32,964 nt of DNA, taken from the NCBI GenBank assembly GCA_003219465.1, contig QHOX01000006.1:26054-59017 (forward strand), read 5' to 3'. The position numbers were made by a program, and so were the translations under genes. Of the stretch, positions 8,033 to 16,125 are shown piece by piece; position 1 is the stretch's first letter, and every line of letters starts with the position of its first letter. The stretch is from Verrucomicrobiota bacterium (GTDB lineage: Bacteria > Verrucomicrobiota > Verrucomicrobiia > Chthoniobacterales > UBA10450). The notes beneath the pieces are model-generated. The model was not told the origin of the DNA. It saw nothing but the letters and a program-made list of their open reading frames with translations, and searched no databases.

Positions 8033-8273
8033 TTGTGTTTGAGGGCCACCGGGGGCAAGACATCAAATGCAATTTCCCTTGCTGTGTGCTACCGAGCTCA
8101 GGATTTAGCTTTGTTTGGGCGAAACACATCGCAAGCCCAGTCAAAACGAAAATTGACAAAATTGATGCGAGCTGACCAGAATGGCTCTTCCGCAACAGTT
8201 GGCCCTCGGTATGACGACGCTCGCGAATCAAATCGGATGCGAATCTTACATTCGGAATATCCGAAAGGGGCTA

Positions 8274-9827
8274 ATGATGGAACGGCGGTCTCTGGCTCTG
8301 TCTCTGCTATTTCTCCTTGCTGTCAGTATCTTAGCTTTCCAGTTTTCATCCGGCGTGCTCCGAGCGGAGGAGACGTCCGTCTTTTCAGCAACGCCCGGCG
8401 GAACAGCGGCAGCTGGCTCACCAACGGCCACGCCTGCGCCCGAGCCTCCTGCCGTGCGCTGGGTCGGAGTGCGCGATTCGAACGGGGAAAAGCGAGGGGT
8501 GCCCAAGGCTTACGCGGGACGTGGCGATGAAATTTGGGTCGATGTTGTCAATTTCGAGGACTGGCTGAAATCTCTCGCAGACAAGAAACTCTTACCCGAA
8601 AATCACGAAAGAAGGGATCTCATTCTGTATCTCAATCATGTCCCGCTCCGGGGCGTTCACCCATTTTACTGGACTGATTGGATAGAAAAGGAATGGACGG
8701 GTAACGTGGCATCCGTTGAGTACCCGGTTACGACCTTCGGTTTTTCGCTAGTCCGCAATGAGGACTCGAAGGTAGGGTGGTCGCACCTGCTCAACAAACC
8801 GGGATTTAACCGCAAGGTGGTTGTCTCGGTGGGATTCGAAAATGTCGAGGAGATCCAGTCGCAGCTGACTCCTGACAAAACCAGCAAAGCCACAAAAAAG
8901 TTAAGGAAACTCCAAAAAAAGTTAGAGGAACTTCAAAAAAAACGCGTCTCAATATCCTCTTCTGATAAGCACGCGCTGGAGGAAAATGAGCGGCAGCAGG
9001 AACGACTGAAGGTAAAGCAGGCACGACTTTTTGATCAGCAGTTTTATTTGGCAATCATCCCAAAATTCAGCACCGGCATTGGCTTGGCGGTTATTCTCGG
9101 CGCGCTAATCGCCTTTCTCGCACTGGCTCGGTACACCCATATTATTCTCGATCCGGCCGCGCCCCGCCGACCGGATGGTCGGAGGCCTTACAGCCTGGCC
9201 CGCGGACAGATGGCGTTTTGGTTTTTTCTCGTGATCGCGGCCTATTTCTTCCTTTGGATTGTAACGGGAGACATGGATACGCTTAATGGTTCGGTGTTAG
9301 CGTTGATTGGGATTAGTGCTGGCACGGCGTTGGGCTCCGCTTTTGTCGATGCAGCCAAACCGGCTCCAACCGGCTCTTCTGGCAACCAGCCGGTCGTCGA
9401 TGTCACACGGCCGCACAACGAAGTGCTGGCAGAGCTGCAGAAACTGCGGGCTGAGACCCAGCAAGAGCTGGAGGCGCTACAGAAGGCTCGGACCCTGATA
9501 TCTCTTTCGGACAAGCAAGCGCTGGACGATAATGAGCGGCAGCAGAATGAATTGCGGAAACGGCTGGCGAATTATCGCTGGCAAAGTGCCTACTTCGCAT
9601 GGCCGACCTGGAGGGGGGTGATGTATGACCTTCTCGCGGAAAACAACCAGATCAGTTTTCACCGCTTCCAGATCTTTGTCTGGACACTTATCCTTGGAAT
9701 AATTTTTGTCGTGAACGTTTATAACGAACTGGCGATGCCGGAGTTCAGTGCGACCTTGCTTGGTCTGCTCGGAGTCAGTGCCGGCACTTATATCGGCTTC
9801 AAGCTTCCGGAAACTAAAGCGGCGTAA
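8274..9827 (+). CDS. Membrane protein with internally duplicated coiled coil and transmembrane pair
   Basis: The start at 8274 is favoured by GAAAGGGG four bases upstream and an immediate signal-anchor (LALSLLFLLAVSILAF). A periplasmic-type domain (about residues 60-200) follows. Then comes coiled coil 1 (SSSDKHALEENERQQERLK), a hydrophobic helix, and two helices ending LIGISAGTALGSAF. Coiled coil 2 (SLSDKQALDDNERQQNELRK) follows, then two helices ending LLGVSAGTYIGFKL. The two coil-plus-SAGT-helix modules are clearly duplicated. The family is unrecognised and 517-518 residues long. It is convergent with the minus-strand protease cluster, and its complexity suggests a scaffold or channel-like role (inference). 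Confidence 0.92.
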   Translation: MMERRSLALSLLFLLAVSILAFQFSSGVLRAEETSVFSATPGGTAAAGSPTATPAPEPPAVRWVGVRDSNGEKRGVPKAYAGRGDEIWVDVVNFEDWLKSLADKKLLPENHERRDLILYLNHVPLRGVHPFYWTDWIEKEWTGNVASVEYPVTTFGFSLVRNEDSKVGWSHLLNKPGFNRKVVVSVGFENVEEIQSQLTPDKTSKATKKLRKLQKKLEELQKKRVSISSSDKHALEENERQQERLKVKQARLFDQQFYLAIIPKFSTGIGLAVILGALIAFLALARYTHIILDPAAPRRPDGRRPYSLARGQMAFWFFLVIAAYFFLWIVTGDMDTLNGSVLALIGISAGTALGSAFVDAAKPAPTGSSGNQPVVDVTRPHNEVLAELQKLRAETQQELEALQKARTLISLSDKQALDDNERQQNELRKRLANYRWQSAYFAWPTWRGVMYDLLAENNQISFHRFQIFVWTLILGIIFVVNVYNELAMPEFSATLLGLLGVSAGTYIGFKLPETKAA

Positions 9828-9870
9828 TTGCGCAGTAATCTCACAGAGCGGGGTATTCGTAGGTCGGGTC

Positions 9871-9901
9871 CCGAGGAGCACGAGTTTGGTGTTCCCCTCG
9901 G
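9871..9901. terminator. Possible bidirectional hairpin between convergent genes
   Basis: CCGAGG at 9871-9876 pairs with CCTCGG at 9896-9901, with an inner CAC/GTG pairing. It lies in the 82-bp gap between two convergent genes. There is no strong T-run on either side, so it is only a weak terminator candidate. Confidence 0.35.
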
Positions 9902-9909
9902 CGCAAAAA

Positions 9910-10245
9910 TCATGCTGCTGCGATGATTGCCGGGACTGCGGTTTTAACTATGATTTGGAACACCGAATCTCTGAATTCTTCGATTTGCACGCTTCCTGCG
10001 TTGGCCTTCTGCAGCGCCGCCATTTGCGCGACGGCCTTCTGCGATTCCACCAGCCAGGCAAATTCGTCCTCGTCGATTTGTTTATCCGCCAGCAGTTGCA
10101 TCCATTTCTCTAACCTGTCACGCGACTGATCGAGAAAGGCTTGCGCATCCTGCTTTCCTTGATCGGAAAATCCTTTCAAGTCCATTTGTGCTTCTGCACC
10201 GACCTGGTTTTTGATGTCGTCGAATACTTTATTGAAATCAGCCAT
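9910..10245 (-). CDS. Small soluble helical protein, last gene of the protease cluster
   Basis: The ATG at 10245 is preceded at good spacing by AGGAGG on the minus strand, which fixes the start. The upstream extension in the same frame lacks such a site. The 111-residue protein is helical and charged (MADFNKVFDDIKNQVGAEAQ; LEKWMQLLADKQIDEDEFAW). It ends in a hydrophobic segment (FQIIVKTAVPAIIAAA) that could associate with a membrane. The family is unknown. It lies only 16 bp after the frame-corrected stop of the lipoprotein gene, so the two were probably cotranscribed. It may be a partner of the lipoprotein or the membrane protein upstream (inference). Confidence 0.9.
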   Translation of the reverse strand: MADFNKVFDDIKNQVGAEAQMDLKGFSDQGKQDAQAFLDQSRDRLEKWMQLLADKQIDEDEFAWLVESQKAVAQMAALQKANAGSVQIEEFRDSVFQIIVKTAVPAIIAAA

Positions 10246-10261
10246 ATAGATTTTCCTCCTA

Positions 10262-10716
10262 TTAACCGCGTGCTCGCTTGTCTCCTTCGGTCGCAATCAG
10301 CGTATCGAAGAGAGCGCTGACTTGTTTCTTGCCCTCATCCACGAACGCTGGCGACAGTGCCCCTTTTTCTTCCACAGATCAAAAAAGTGACTTACCTGTG
10401 ATCTAATCGTTTGCCATTGCGCAATGGTGGGCTGGTTCTTCGTTCGGCTTTTCTCAGCGCCAATCGCATTATCGATCTTTTGCATGAGCGCCGCTACATC
10501 GGTCGCCACGCTTGTGTAAGATGCCCGGTTTGTGGCTTTGTCGATTAACGCCAGCGATTCGTCTTTGAGCTGCTTGTCCGTGTCGTAGGCATTTTGACTG
10601 AACTGCGTAGACGAAACTAAGTTGGTAGCGGTCTCGCAACTGGAAAATCCGAATAGCAATGAGAAGCCTGCCAGCAACATCGCCAGCCGCGCGTTATGTT
10701 TACGGAATCGATTCAT
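10262..10716 (-). pseudogene. Lipoprotein gene with a one-base frameshift near its 3' end
   Basis: From ATG 10716 the frame encodes a lipoprotein signal (LLAGFSLLFGFSSC, Cys27). A helical domain follows (QLKDESLALIDKATNRASYT; IRSQVSHFFDLWKKKG). The open frame then runs to 10297 with incoherent residues. Adding one base at the A5-G4 run (10360-10368) restores ALSPAFVDEGKKQVSALFDT and LIATEGDKRARG with a stop at 10262-10264. That stop is 16 bp before the next gene, a typical operon gap. The restored protein would be about 151 residues. Either the gene is damaged at a homopolymer or the base was lost in sequencing. The family is unknown; it is probably membrane-anchored and extracytoplasmic. Confidence 0.85.
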
Positions 10717-10750
10717 AATTTCTCTTTCTAATCTCTTGGAAGCGATCAGT

Positions 10751-11197
10751 TTAGCCGCCCGGTTGCGCCGGTTGAGGAACTTCTTTGGGCGACTTTGGTT
10801 CTTCTTCAGGCGCCTTTCCGGATGCCCGTACATTGATAAACTTGTTCAGGAGATCAAACCAAAACGGCGCGCCAAGCGAGGCGGCCAGCGCGGTGATAAC
10901 CCAACCAAAAATAGTAGTCGGTCCAAAGCCGCCCTTAACCCAGCCAATTGGCAATGCCAGATTTCCAATTGCTTCTGTGGCAGCACTTAGCTGTGTCCCT
11001 GGAGGTCCCTGGGGTAAACCTGCCTCGACAAAAGAATGCGCCGCGTCCTTAATTGAATCACGCAGAGGAGAATTAACCCCAGAAAGGCTTCTGGCGATTC
11101 GAACAGTGTCTACATTGGCTATGACAACAATAACGAGAGCTAACACCAGCTGGATCGCTTGTGTTTTGCGCTTGTACCAGCCAGAAACGCGGTCCAT
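10751..11197 (-). CDS. C-terminal half of a frameshift-split membrane protein
   Basis: This frame starts at an internal methionine (MDRVSGWYKRKTQAIQLVLA). Coding sequence in the same frame continues upstream as LEIWFNNT, showing that it is not an independent gene. It contains a hydrophobic helix (LVLALVIVVIANVDTV) and a second pair ending FGWVITALAASLGAPFWFDL with LNKFINVRASGK. A short P/E/K-rich tail follows. The preceding ORF at 11205-11633 supplies the N-terminus, and the two belong to one membrane protein. I recall uncharacterised full-length relatives containing both halves, with the SLGAPFWFDLLNK signature near the end. The split is at 11222-11230. Confidence 0.85.
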   Translation of the reverse strand: MDRVSGWYKRKTQAIQLVLALVIVVIANVDTVRIARSLSGVNSPLRDSIKDAAHSFVEAGLPQGPPGTQLSAATEAIGNLALPIGWVKGGFGPTTIFGWVITALAASLGAPFWFDLLNKFINVRASGKAPEEEPKSPKEVPQPAQPGG

Positions 11198-11204
11198 CGT
11201 ATTA

Positions 11205-11633
11205 TTAAACCAGATCTCCAGCTGCGTCTAAACTGTCATGTCCAGCCTCATCGAGAAGCACGCGGAACGTGACCTGAAGGGAAGCGGGAAGTTTCTCGAT
11301 TCCGGCCTTCAAATCGTCCATAGTTCTGTTACTCGCTGCGGTTACAGGCGCAACGATGTCAAGCAGTGTCAAGGCAAACGTTCGGGAAGGGATATACGAC
11401 GGCTTGCCCCCCTTCGCACCTAAGCGCGCAATCAAAGGGTGTTCATAGAAACGAGTCACTAGTCCTTCTGTGGATGGATCCTGTAGCAATTCTTGAATGC
11501 CGAGGAACAGGTTCTTTGCGCGCAATTTGAACAATGCTGCCAACAATTCGTTCGCGGCGCTAACAGCGAGGCTTACGGCGAGAAAGACGAAAATCAAGCC
11601 GATGGCCGTATCAAGTATCGCTGAGCCAAACAT
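11205..11633 (-). CDS. N-terminal half of a frameshift-split membrane protein
   Basis: From ATG 11633 the protein starts with a transmembrane helix (DTAIGLIFVFLAVSLAVSAA). A cytoplasmic region follows with LRAKNLFLGIQELLQDPSTE, FYEHPLIARLG and GKPSYIPSRTFALTLLDIV. It ends prematurely after 142 residues at TAA 11205-11207. Shifting one base between 11222 and 11230 joins it to LEIWFNNTMDRVSGWYKRK of the downstream frame, giving a protein of about 290 residues. In the alternative frame a TAG (11228-11230) prevents read-through further upstream, which narrows the lesion. It may be a membrane anchor or channel for the cluster (inference). Confidence 0.85.
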   Translation of the reverse strand: MFGSAILDTAIGLIFVFLAVSLAVSAANELLAALFKLRAKNLFLGIQELLQDPSTEGLVTRFYEHPLIARLGAKGGKPSYIPSRTFALTLLDIVAPVTAASNRTMDDLKAGIEKLPASLQVTFRVLLDEAGHDSLDAAGDLV

Positions 11634-11717
11634 GTTATTCGTACACTATCCGGCCTGAGGGCTCTTTGCCGTCCGTGTTTTCGAACGAGTTTCGAATGTA
11701 CCCTGATACTCCAGCTT

Positions 11718-12410
11718 TCATTGAGTCCAATTCAAATCTGGAAAGCATTCTTTTGCTTTATCGAGCCCTCCCCACTTTGAGAAAAGCTGCGCTCCATACT
11801 GATCGATGTCCGGTTGTGACAGCGGCCAGTTCTGAGCGCTACCTGGGAAAACGATGTAGGCTATGCCATGTCCAATCCCACCGGTCTTTGGACTTGAAGG
11901 AATTCCCAAGGCGTTAGCCAGCGCAATTGATGCTTCGCCAATCTTGTTCGCCGGTCCTACGTCTGCATAAACTGCATAATCATACGCTCCGGTATATGAC
12001 CGAATGACTACCGCAAAATCGCCAAGCTTGGCGCCCAAACCTAGCCTGCCGGGTAATACGATGAAGTTAATTGCCTCTGCGTTGACGTATCTGCGCGGAT
12101 CCTTTGGGTCACAATTCGCGTCCTCCAACGACGTCGTCGAAATGTAAAATCCGGGCGCTGGGTCATCATCAGTCTGAACAAGCGGAGTGCCGCTCGGCTG
12201 ACCGTTGTCTGTGACTAGCGCCCACCAATTTCCGGGATGACCCGCATTGGCGAGATAATCCAGGCCGGATTTCCCATCAGGATTATACGCATGGTAAGCG
12301 CCGTCCGCATCGATCTCCATCCCCGACGCATAAAAAAAGGCGGAGTCGTCGTCATCAAGCGTATTTATGTTTGAATAGCCGATTCGTTTTAGGAATTTTA
12401 GATTAGCCAT
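11718..12410 (-). CDS. GH75-type chitosanase-like glycoside hydrolase
   Basis: The 230-residue protein closely follows the fungal-chitosanase (GH75) pattern. It contains AFFYASGMEIDADGAYHAY (24-42), GLDYLANAGHPGNWWALVTD (49-68), DDPAPGFYISTTSLED (82-97), and AVYADVGPANKIGEASIALA (146-165). It ends with GIAYIVFPGS. In the characterised Fusarium enzyme an Asp and a Glu in the ADVGP...GE region are catalytic; here they would be Asp150 and Glu159. The expected reaction is endo-cleavage of beta-1,4-glucosamine chains. There is no signal peptide, so export needs another route or the protein acts inside the cell. It lies 48 bp after the CARDB-like gene in the protease cluster. Activity on chitosan itself is not proven. 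Confidence 0.88.
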   Translation of the reverse strand: MANLKFLKRIGYSNINTLDDDDSAFFYASGMEIDADGAYHAYNPDGKSGLDYLANAGHPGNWWALVTDNGQPSGTPLVQTDDDPAPGFYISTTSLEDANCDPKDPRRYVNAEAINFIVLPGRLGLGAKLGDFAVVIRSYTGAYDYAVYADVGPANKIGEASIALANALGIPSSPKTGGIGHGIAYIVFPGSAQNWPLSQPDIDQYGAQLFSKWGGLDKAKECFPDLNWTQ

Positions 12411-12458
12411 ACGTTATTTCCCGTCGGGTTTGTCATTTCGTCGGGGTTTCCGTTTTAT

Positions 12459-12950
12459 TCACTGTGAGTCTTCCGCCGTCGAATCTCCGGCCTCACTTGT
12501 TGAGTCACTCGCGCTTGTGGTGTCGCTACCACCACTCGGACTGGAATCACTTGTTGATTCCGTATTGATAGTGATATCAAACGAGCCTGCACAATTGATC
12601 GGCTTCTCTGGCGCTGAATTCGAATAAATGCAGGCTTCGAGATGATACGTGGCAAACTTGTTCGGAAACATCCCAAAGTGAACGACGGCTTTGGCGGTAG
12701 CTCCGGCATCCAAGCCGTCATCCTGCGTAAAATCGAGATCCAAGGGTGGATCTCGATCACCGCTCAGATTAAAGCGCACGAAAAAGGATCCGCTTGGAAG
12801 TTCGCCGGCATTGGCAACGTCAACACAAAAGTCGTATTCGACGTTTGGTTTTGGAAACGCCTCATCGGTAGTTCCACCGTCAGGGCTAACATAGACAGTG
12901 TCGGTAGTAACTAACTTCGAATCATCGGTTTTGGTGTCTGAATTACTCAT
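12459..12950 (-). CDS. CARDB/Ig-like small protein with S/T/D-rich tail
   Basis: The start at ATG 12950 has AGGA about ten bases upstream. Residues of about 15-127 look like a CARDB or Ig-like beta sandwich: VYVSPDGGTTDEAFPKPNVE, FFVRFNLSGDRDPPLDLDFT and AGATAKAVVHFGMFP. The last 35 residues are S/T/D/E-rich and presumably disordered. The length is 163 residues with no signal peptide. CARDB domains are adhesion or interaction modules, so it may be a structural partner in the cluster (inference). A truncated paralogue lies two genes upstream at 13703-13897, sharing about 42 N-terminal residues. Confidence 0.88.
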   Translation of the reverse strand: MSNSDTKTDDSKLVTTDTVYVSPDGGTTDEAFPKPNVEYDFCVDVANAGELPSGSFFVRFNLSGDRDPPLDLDFTQDDGLDAGATAKAVVHFGMFPNKFATYHLEACIYSNSAPEKPINCAGSFDITINTESTSDSSPSGGSDTTSASDSTSEAGDSTAEDSQ

Positions 12951-13009
12951 AGCTAAGGTCCTGTGGGTTATTTGTTGTAGGTGTGGAATAAAGGAGCGTT
13001 AATCACATT

Positions 13010-13621
13010 TCATGGGACGTATTTCCTGCCGCTGAGGCGGAGTTCATCAGACCAAAAAACTATATCATGATTCGTGCTAACCAAATTGCCGGCAGAATCG
13101 TGGTTAGGGTGGACACGGTGATCGACAAAGTCCTCCTGGCGAAGTCCGAGCCGCGCAAAATCCGCGGGGTTTGGCAATCCGGGCAGCAACAGCGGTTGAT
13201 AAACCGCCACGAGCGTGATCTGGAGGATAAAAACTCCATCAGGAAACTCCTTCACCAAGTCCGGCGCGTCTTTGGGCTTCATCGGGACAAAGTCATTGGT
13301 GTGCATGCCCAATGAGCGAAGGAGTGGCTTCGACTCAGGCGCGTCCGGGTCAAGTTTGGAATTTGGAAGTACGGTCACTCCTATCCAAAAGTGGGACTTT
13401 TCGACGGTGCCGAGTGCTACATCGACTATGCCCTGAATATCAACCCGTTGCCAACCGCCCAAATCCTCGCTCATGTGCACCGGTCCAGCGAGCTCGCCAA
13501 TGTCGTAATTGAGGCAATACCCCGTTATGTCGAAAGAAAAGCGGTCATCGTCCTGGATGGACTCCGGGACAGCTGTGGCGTCGAATGTGACGTAAAAGCG
13601 AAACAGTCGAGTGCTGGCCAT
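13010..13621 (-). CDS. Unrecognised beta-rich soluble protein
   Basis: The 203-residue protein starts at ATG 13621 (MASTRLFRFYVTFDATAVPE). It has no signal peptide and no membrane segment. The sequence alternates short hydrophobic strands with polar loops (FSFDITGYCLNYDIGELAGP; FWIGVTVLPNSKLDPDAPES; GVFILQITLVAVYQPLLLPG) and ends DIVFWSDELRLSGRKYVP. I do not recognise the family or any catalytic motif. It sits within the protease cluster between the truncated and the intact CARDB-like genes, with gaps of 81 and 59 bp, so it is probably cotranscribed with them. No strong ribosome binding site is seen. Confidence 0.85.
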   Translation of the reverse strand: MASTRLFRFYVTFDATAVPESIQDDDRFSFDITGYCLNYDIGELAGPVHMSEDLGGWQRVDIQGIVDVALGTVEKSHFWIGVTVLPNSKLDPDAPESKPLLRSLGMHTNDFVPMKPKDAPDLVKEFPDGVFILQITLVAVYQPLLLPGLPNPADFARLGLRQEDFVDHRVHPNHDSAGNLVSTNHDIVFWSDELRLSGRKYVP

Positions 13622-13702
13622 TAATTGGTTACCAAGTAAGCGAGGGGTCCGGGTCTGGGCATTTCTGAAATCGTTTGCAAATGAACGCGAGAATAGATTT
13701 CA

Positions 13703-13897
13703 TCACGAGTGCCCGCTGAGTTGTGATGTTTGGCGTTTGGGGGGTGGGGCGCGGTCAAAATCGTTTCCAGCGCAAAAGTCGTATTCGACGTCTGGCTTCG
13801 GAAATGCCTCGTCGGTGGTGCCACCGTCCGGGCCAACATAGACTGTGCCAGTAGTAATTAATCTTGAGGCGTCTGTTGTTTTATCTGAATCACTCAT
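13703..13897 (-). pseudogene. Truncated paralogue of the CARDB-like gene
   Basis: From ATG 13897 the frame reads MSDSDKTTDASRLITTGTVY and VGPDGGTTDEAFPKPDVEYD. It is strongly similar to the start of the CARDB-like protein at 12950, and the DNA is also closely alike. Similarity stops abruptly near 13771 after the FCAG codons. The remaining 22 residues (DFDRAPPPKRQTSQLSGHS end) are unrelated and the frame stops at 13703. This indicates a tandem duplicate cut by deletion or recombination. The 149 bp between the breakpoint and the next gene contain a G-rich tract (TTTGGGGGGTGGGG) but no identifiable coding sequence. Confidence 0.75.
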
Positions 13898-13946
13898 GGC
13901 TGAACTAACCTGCTTACGTTGGAGTAGGTTAAGGTAATGGCGTAAA

Positions 13947-16052
13947 TTATGACTGCGGTTTTGGAAGGTTCTTATCGATGTCGCTTTGCAGAACAATTAA
14001 CACGGGCGACGCTGTAAAGTCGTTCTGGAGCGTGAAATTCAGGTCACTTATCTCGGGGTCGCTAAAGTGGACAGCGAGATTAACCGTGCCCGGCAAAGCA
14101 AATACTGCGTTCTCCAGCGGGATAACGATGTGCGTACTGTCGGCATGGACGTTCGTATTGAGCTTCAGGACCCGCGGCGTGACGTTCGGAAGAGTAGTGA
14201 ACGTGATGCTTGCCTCAACGGAATCGACCTTATTAAAATCGATCCCCGAGCCGTTCACCGCCACGACATATTGCGTTTCTTGGACGTCAGCAGTGCGGAT
14301 CTCAAGGAACTTCATGGTATCTGATTTTGCCATTTGTTGAGGAATCACGAGCTGCGCATCCACCGCTACTGTTAGGTCCATGTGATCAGGTGGCAGGGGA
14401 ATGGTTAAGGAGCCCTTAGCTGGAAGCACAACATTCGTTGGAACCTCTGTGAGGGCGGAGCCCTTAATGAGCGCGTAACGCGAGATTAGCAAGTCGAGTG
14501 GCAATTGGCTCGTGAATTTTATCTCCGAAGATTCTTCAACGATTTGGACATCGATCTCATGATCGCTTCCAGCAGTATGAGCGAAATTCAGGTCAATCGT
14601 CGAGAGGACTGGCTGGGGATAGCCATCGTCGAGTTTGATGCTTAACGAGCCAATCAAGTCCGCGCCAGTGCTGGAAGAGAGGCGCATGATAAAGGCATTA
14701 GCGTTGGCAACTGCCGGAGTTTGGACGCCTTCGTCTTGAATTGAGACAGTCACGGAAAACGTCTGGGGCAAGGCACCCTGATCGATGTGTATGTTGCTAC
14801 TGAACTGAGTTTCGAGCGTTGATGGTGGACTGTCCCGCTGAAAGTCCGGTAGCTTGAGCTTGTAGTCCTTAAGTTCCTGTCGGCCTTTGATTTCCTGCTG
14901 GAGCTTATAAACCTCGATTCGGCTGACCTCCGGCGCGATAGTGAAATCGAATTCAAACCTGCACCTGCTACCCGATGCAGGCGAACTATCTACAACTGCC
15001 ACGCACAGCGCTGCGCAACCGGCGCGACCACGGACGACCGAATAGCGCTTAGGAACCATCACGATCGTTCGGCTGAGAACGCCCATGTATAGCTTGCTTA
15101 AAGTCGGATACTGGCTCACATCAACAGCCTTTAGCTCGGTAAATTCCGACTGACTCAAGGAGAAATCTTTAAGGTCGTTTGCGTTCAAGATTACATGATC
15201 GGTAACTGTGTCGGTAGAAATGGTATATTTGAGTTGGTACCTATCTTGTTTGTACTTTAGCCCGATGGGCAACTGCTTCGCCCATGCCTGGCTTGTTTGC
15301 ACAAGCGTATCGCCGCCACGCTGCGAGATGGCGGAGGGCATGTCCTTCCTGATGAATGATTGAGCGGCGAAAGGGCGAGGCGCGGCCGCTGAAGTCTCTG
15401 TCGGGGCGGAAAGAGTCTGCACTTTCATGGCCACAATTGCGTTCGATTCGAACAGTTGCTGTTTCCGAGCCAGCAAATACCCAGCCCCGGGTTGCGACCA
15501 TGCCTGATACGACGCAGAAAGACTGAGCGTCGCTTTGCCAAAGAATGTGAGATCCTGATACAGCAAAATCACCTCTGGACCTAAAAGGGGATCTACTGTT
15601 AGTTGGAAGTCCCCGTTGCCTAGATCCTCGATAGTTGCAGCAAACGGCTTTTGGTGTTCTTGACCTGTTTTGTCGTCCGTATACGACGTGCTCAAATTGG
15701 CAGACATTTCAGCCAAGCTAATCTCCTGCAGCTTCGCATCCGGATTTGACACGTCATCCGGCTGAGACTTATGCAGGCGTAACGTAAGCCGGGCCTTGTT
15801 AAATGGACTTCCTCCCTCGCTTTGGCTTGACTGGCTTGCTACAAACGCAAAGCCGGGGTCGACGTCGGCGGCGAGGTTGAAGTCCGGCAGGTACCAATGC
15901 AGGTTCGGATCGTTGCGACCCTGAAACAAATTCCCATTTCGCGAGCTGACGAGTGGTAGGCTCGGCGGCGGCGGCGGCGGTGGTGGGCCAACCTTGATCA
16001 CAGGTTCCGCGATTAGAATTGCGTGTATAAGATTGGGCGCAGGTTTAACCAT
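13947..16052 (-). CDS. Large unrecognised protein with polyproline linker
   Basis: The start at 16052 is preferred because GGGAG lies seven bases upstream; an ATG at 16100 is in frame. The product has about 701 residues. After a short N-terminal segment comes a run of eight prolines (near residues 23-30), then RNGNLFQGRNDPNLHWYLPD and alternating beta strands to the end. Examples are YQLKYTISTDTVTDHVILNA and FSVTVSIQDEGVQTPAVANA. No signal peptide, membrane helix or catalytic motif is evident. The character is that of a multi-domain beta-sandwich structural protein. It lies 73 bp after another protein of similar size. The family is unrecognised; an assembly or surface role is inference only. 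Confidence 0.9.
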   Translation of the reverse strand: MVKPAPNLIHAILIAEPVIKVGPPPPPPPPSLPLVSSRNGNLFQGRNDPNLHWYLPDFNLAADVDPGFAFVASQSSQSEGGSPFNKARLTLRLHKSQPDDVSNPDAKLQEISLAEMSANLSTSYTDDKTGQEHQKPFAATIEDLGNGDFQLTVDPLLGPEVILLYQDLTFFGKATLSLSASYQAWSQPGAGYLLARKQQLFESNAIVAMKVQTLSAPTETSAAAPRPFAAQSFIRKDMPSAISQRGGDTLVQTSQAWAKQLPIGLKYKQDRYQLKYTISTDTVTDHVILNANDLKDFSLSQSEFTELKAVDVSQYPTLSKLYMGVLSRTIVMVPKRYSVVRGRAGCAALCVAVVDSSPASGSRCRFEFDFTIAPEVSRIEVYKLQQEIKGRQELKDYKLKLPDFQRDSPPSTLETQFSSNIHIDQGALPQTFSVTVSIQDEGVQTPAVANANAFIMRLSSSTGADLIGSLSIKLDDGYPQPVLSTIDLNFAHTAGSDHEIDVQIVEESSEIKFTSQLPLDLLISRYALIKGSALTEVPTNVVLPAKGSLTIPLPPDHMDLTVAVDAQLVIPQQMAKSDTMKFLEIRTADVQETQYVVAVNGSGIDFNKVDSVEASITFTTLPNVTPRVLKLNTNVHADSTHIVIPLENAVFALPGTVNLAVHFSDPEISDLNFTLQNDFTASPVLIVLQSDIDKNLPKPQS

Positions 16053-16125
16053 AGTTACTCCCGCGAAACGGGCAGTGTTCGCTGCCAAGAACCGATTCAC
16101 TTGATGTTGTGGGTTATGGCTCAGA

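Noticed and set aside
8004-8231. Minus-strand frame with a hydrophobic stretch between two forward genes
   Set aside because: The hydrophobic segment is short, the rest is incoherent and it overlaps the 3' end of the hydrolase gene.
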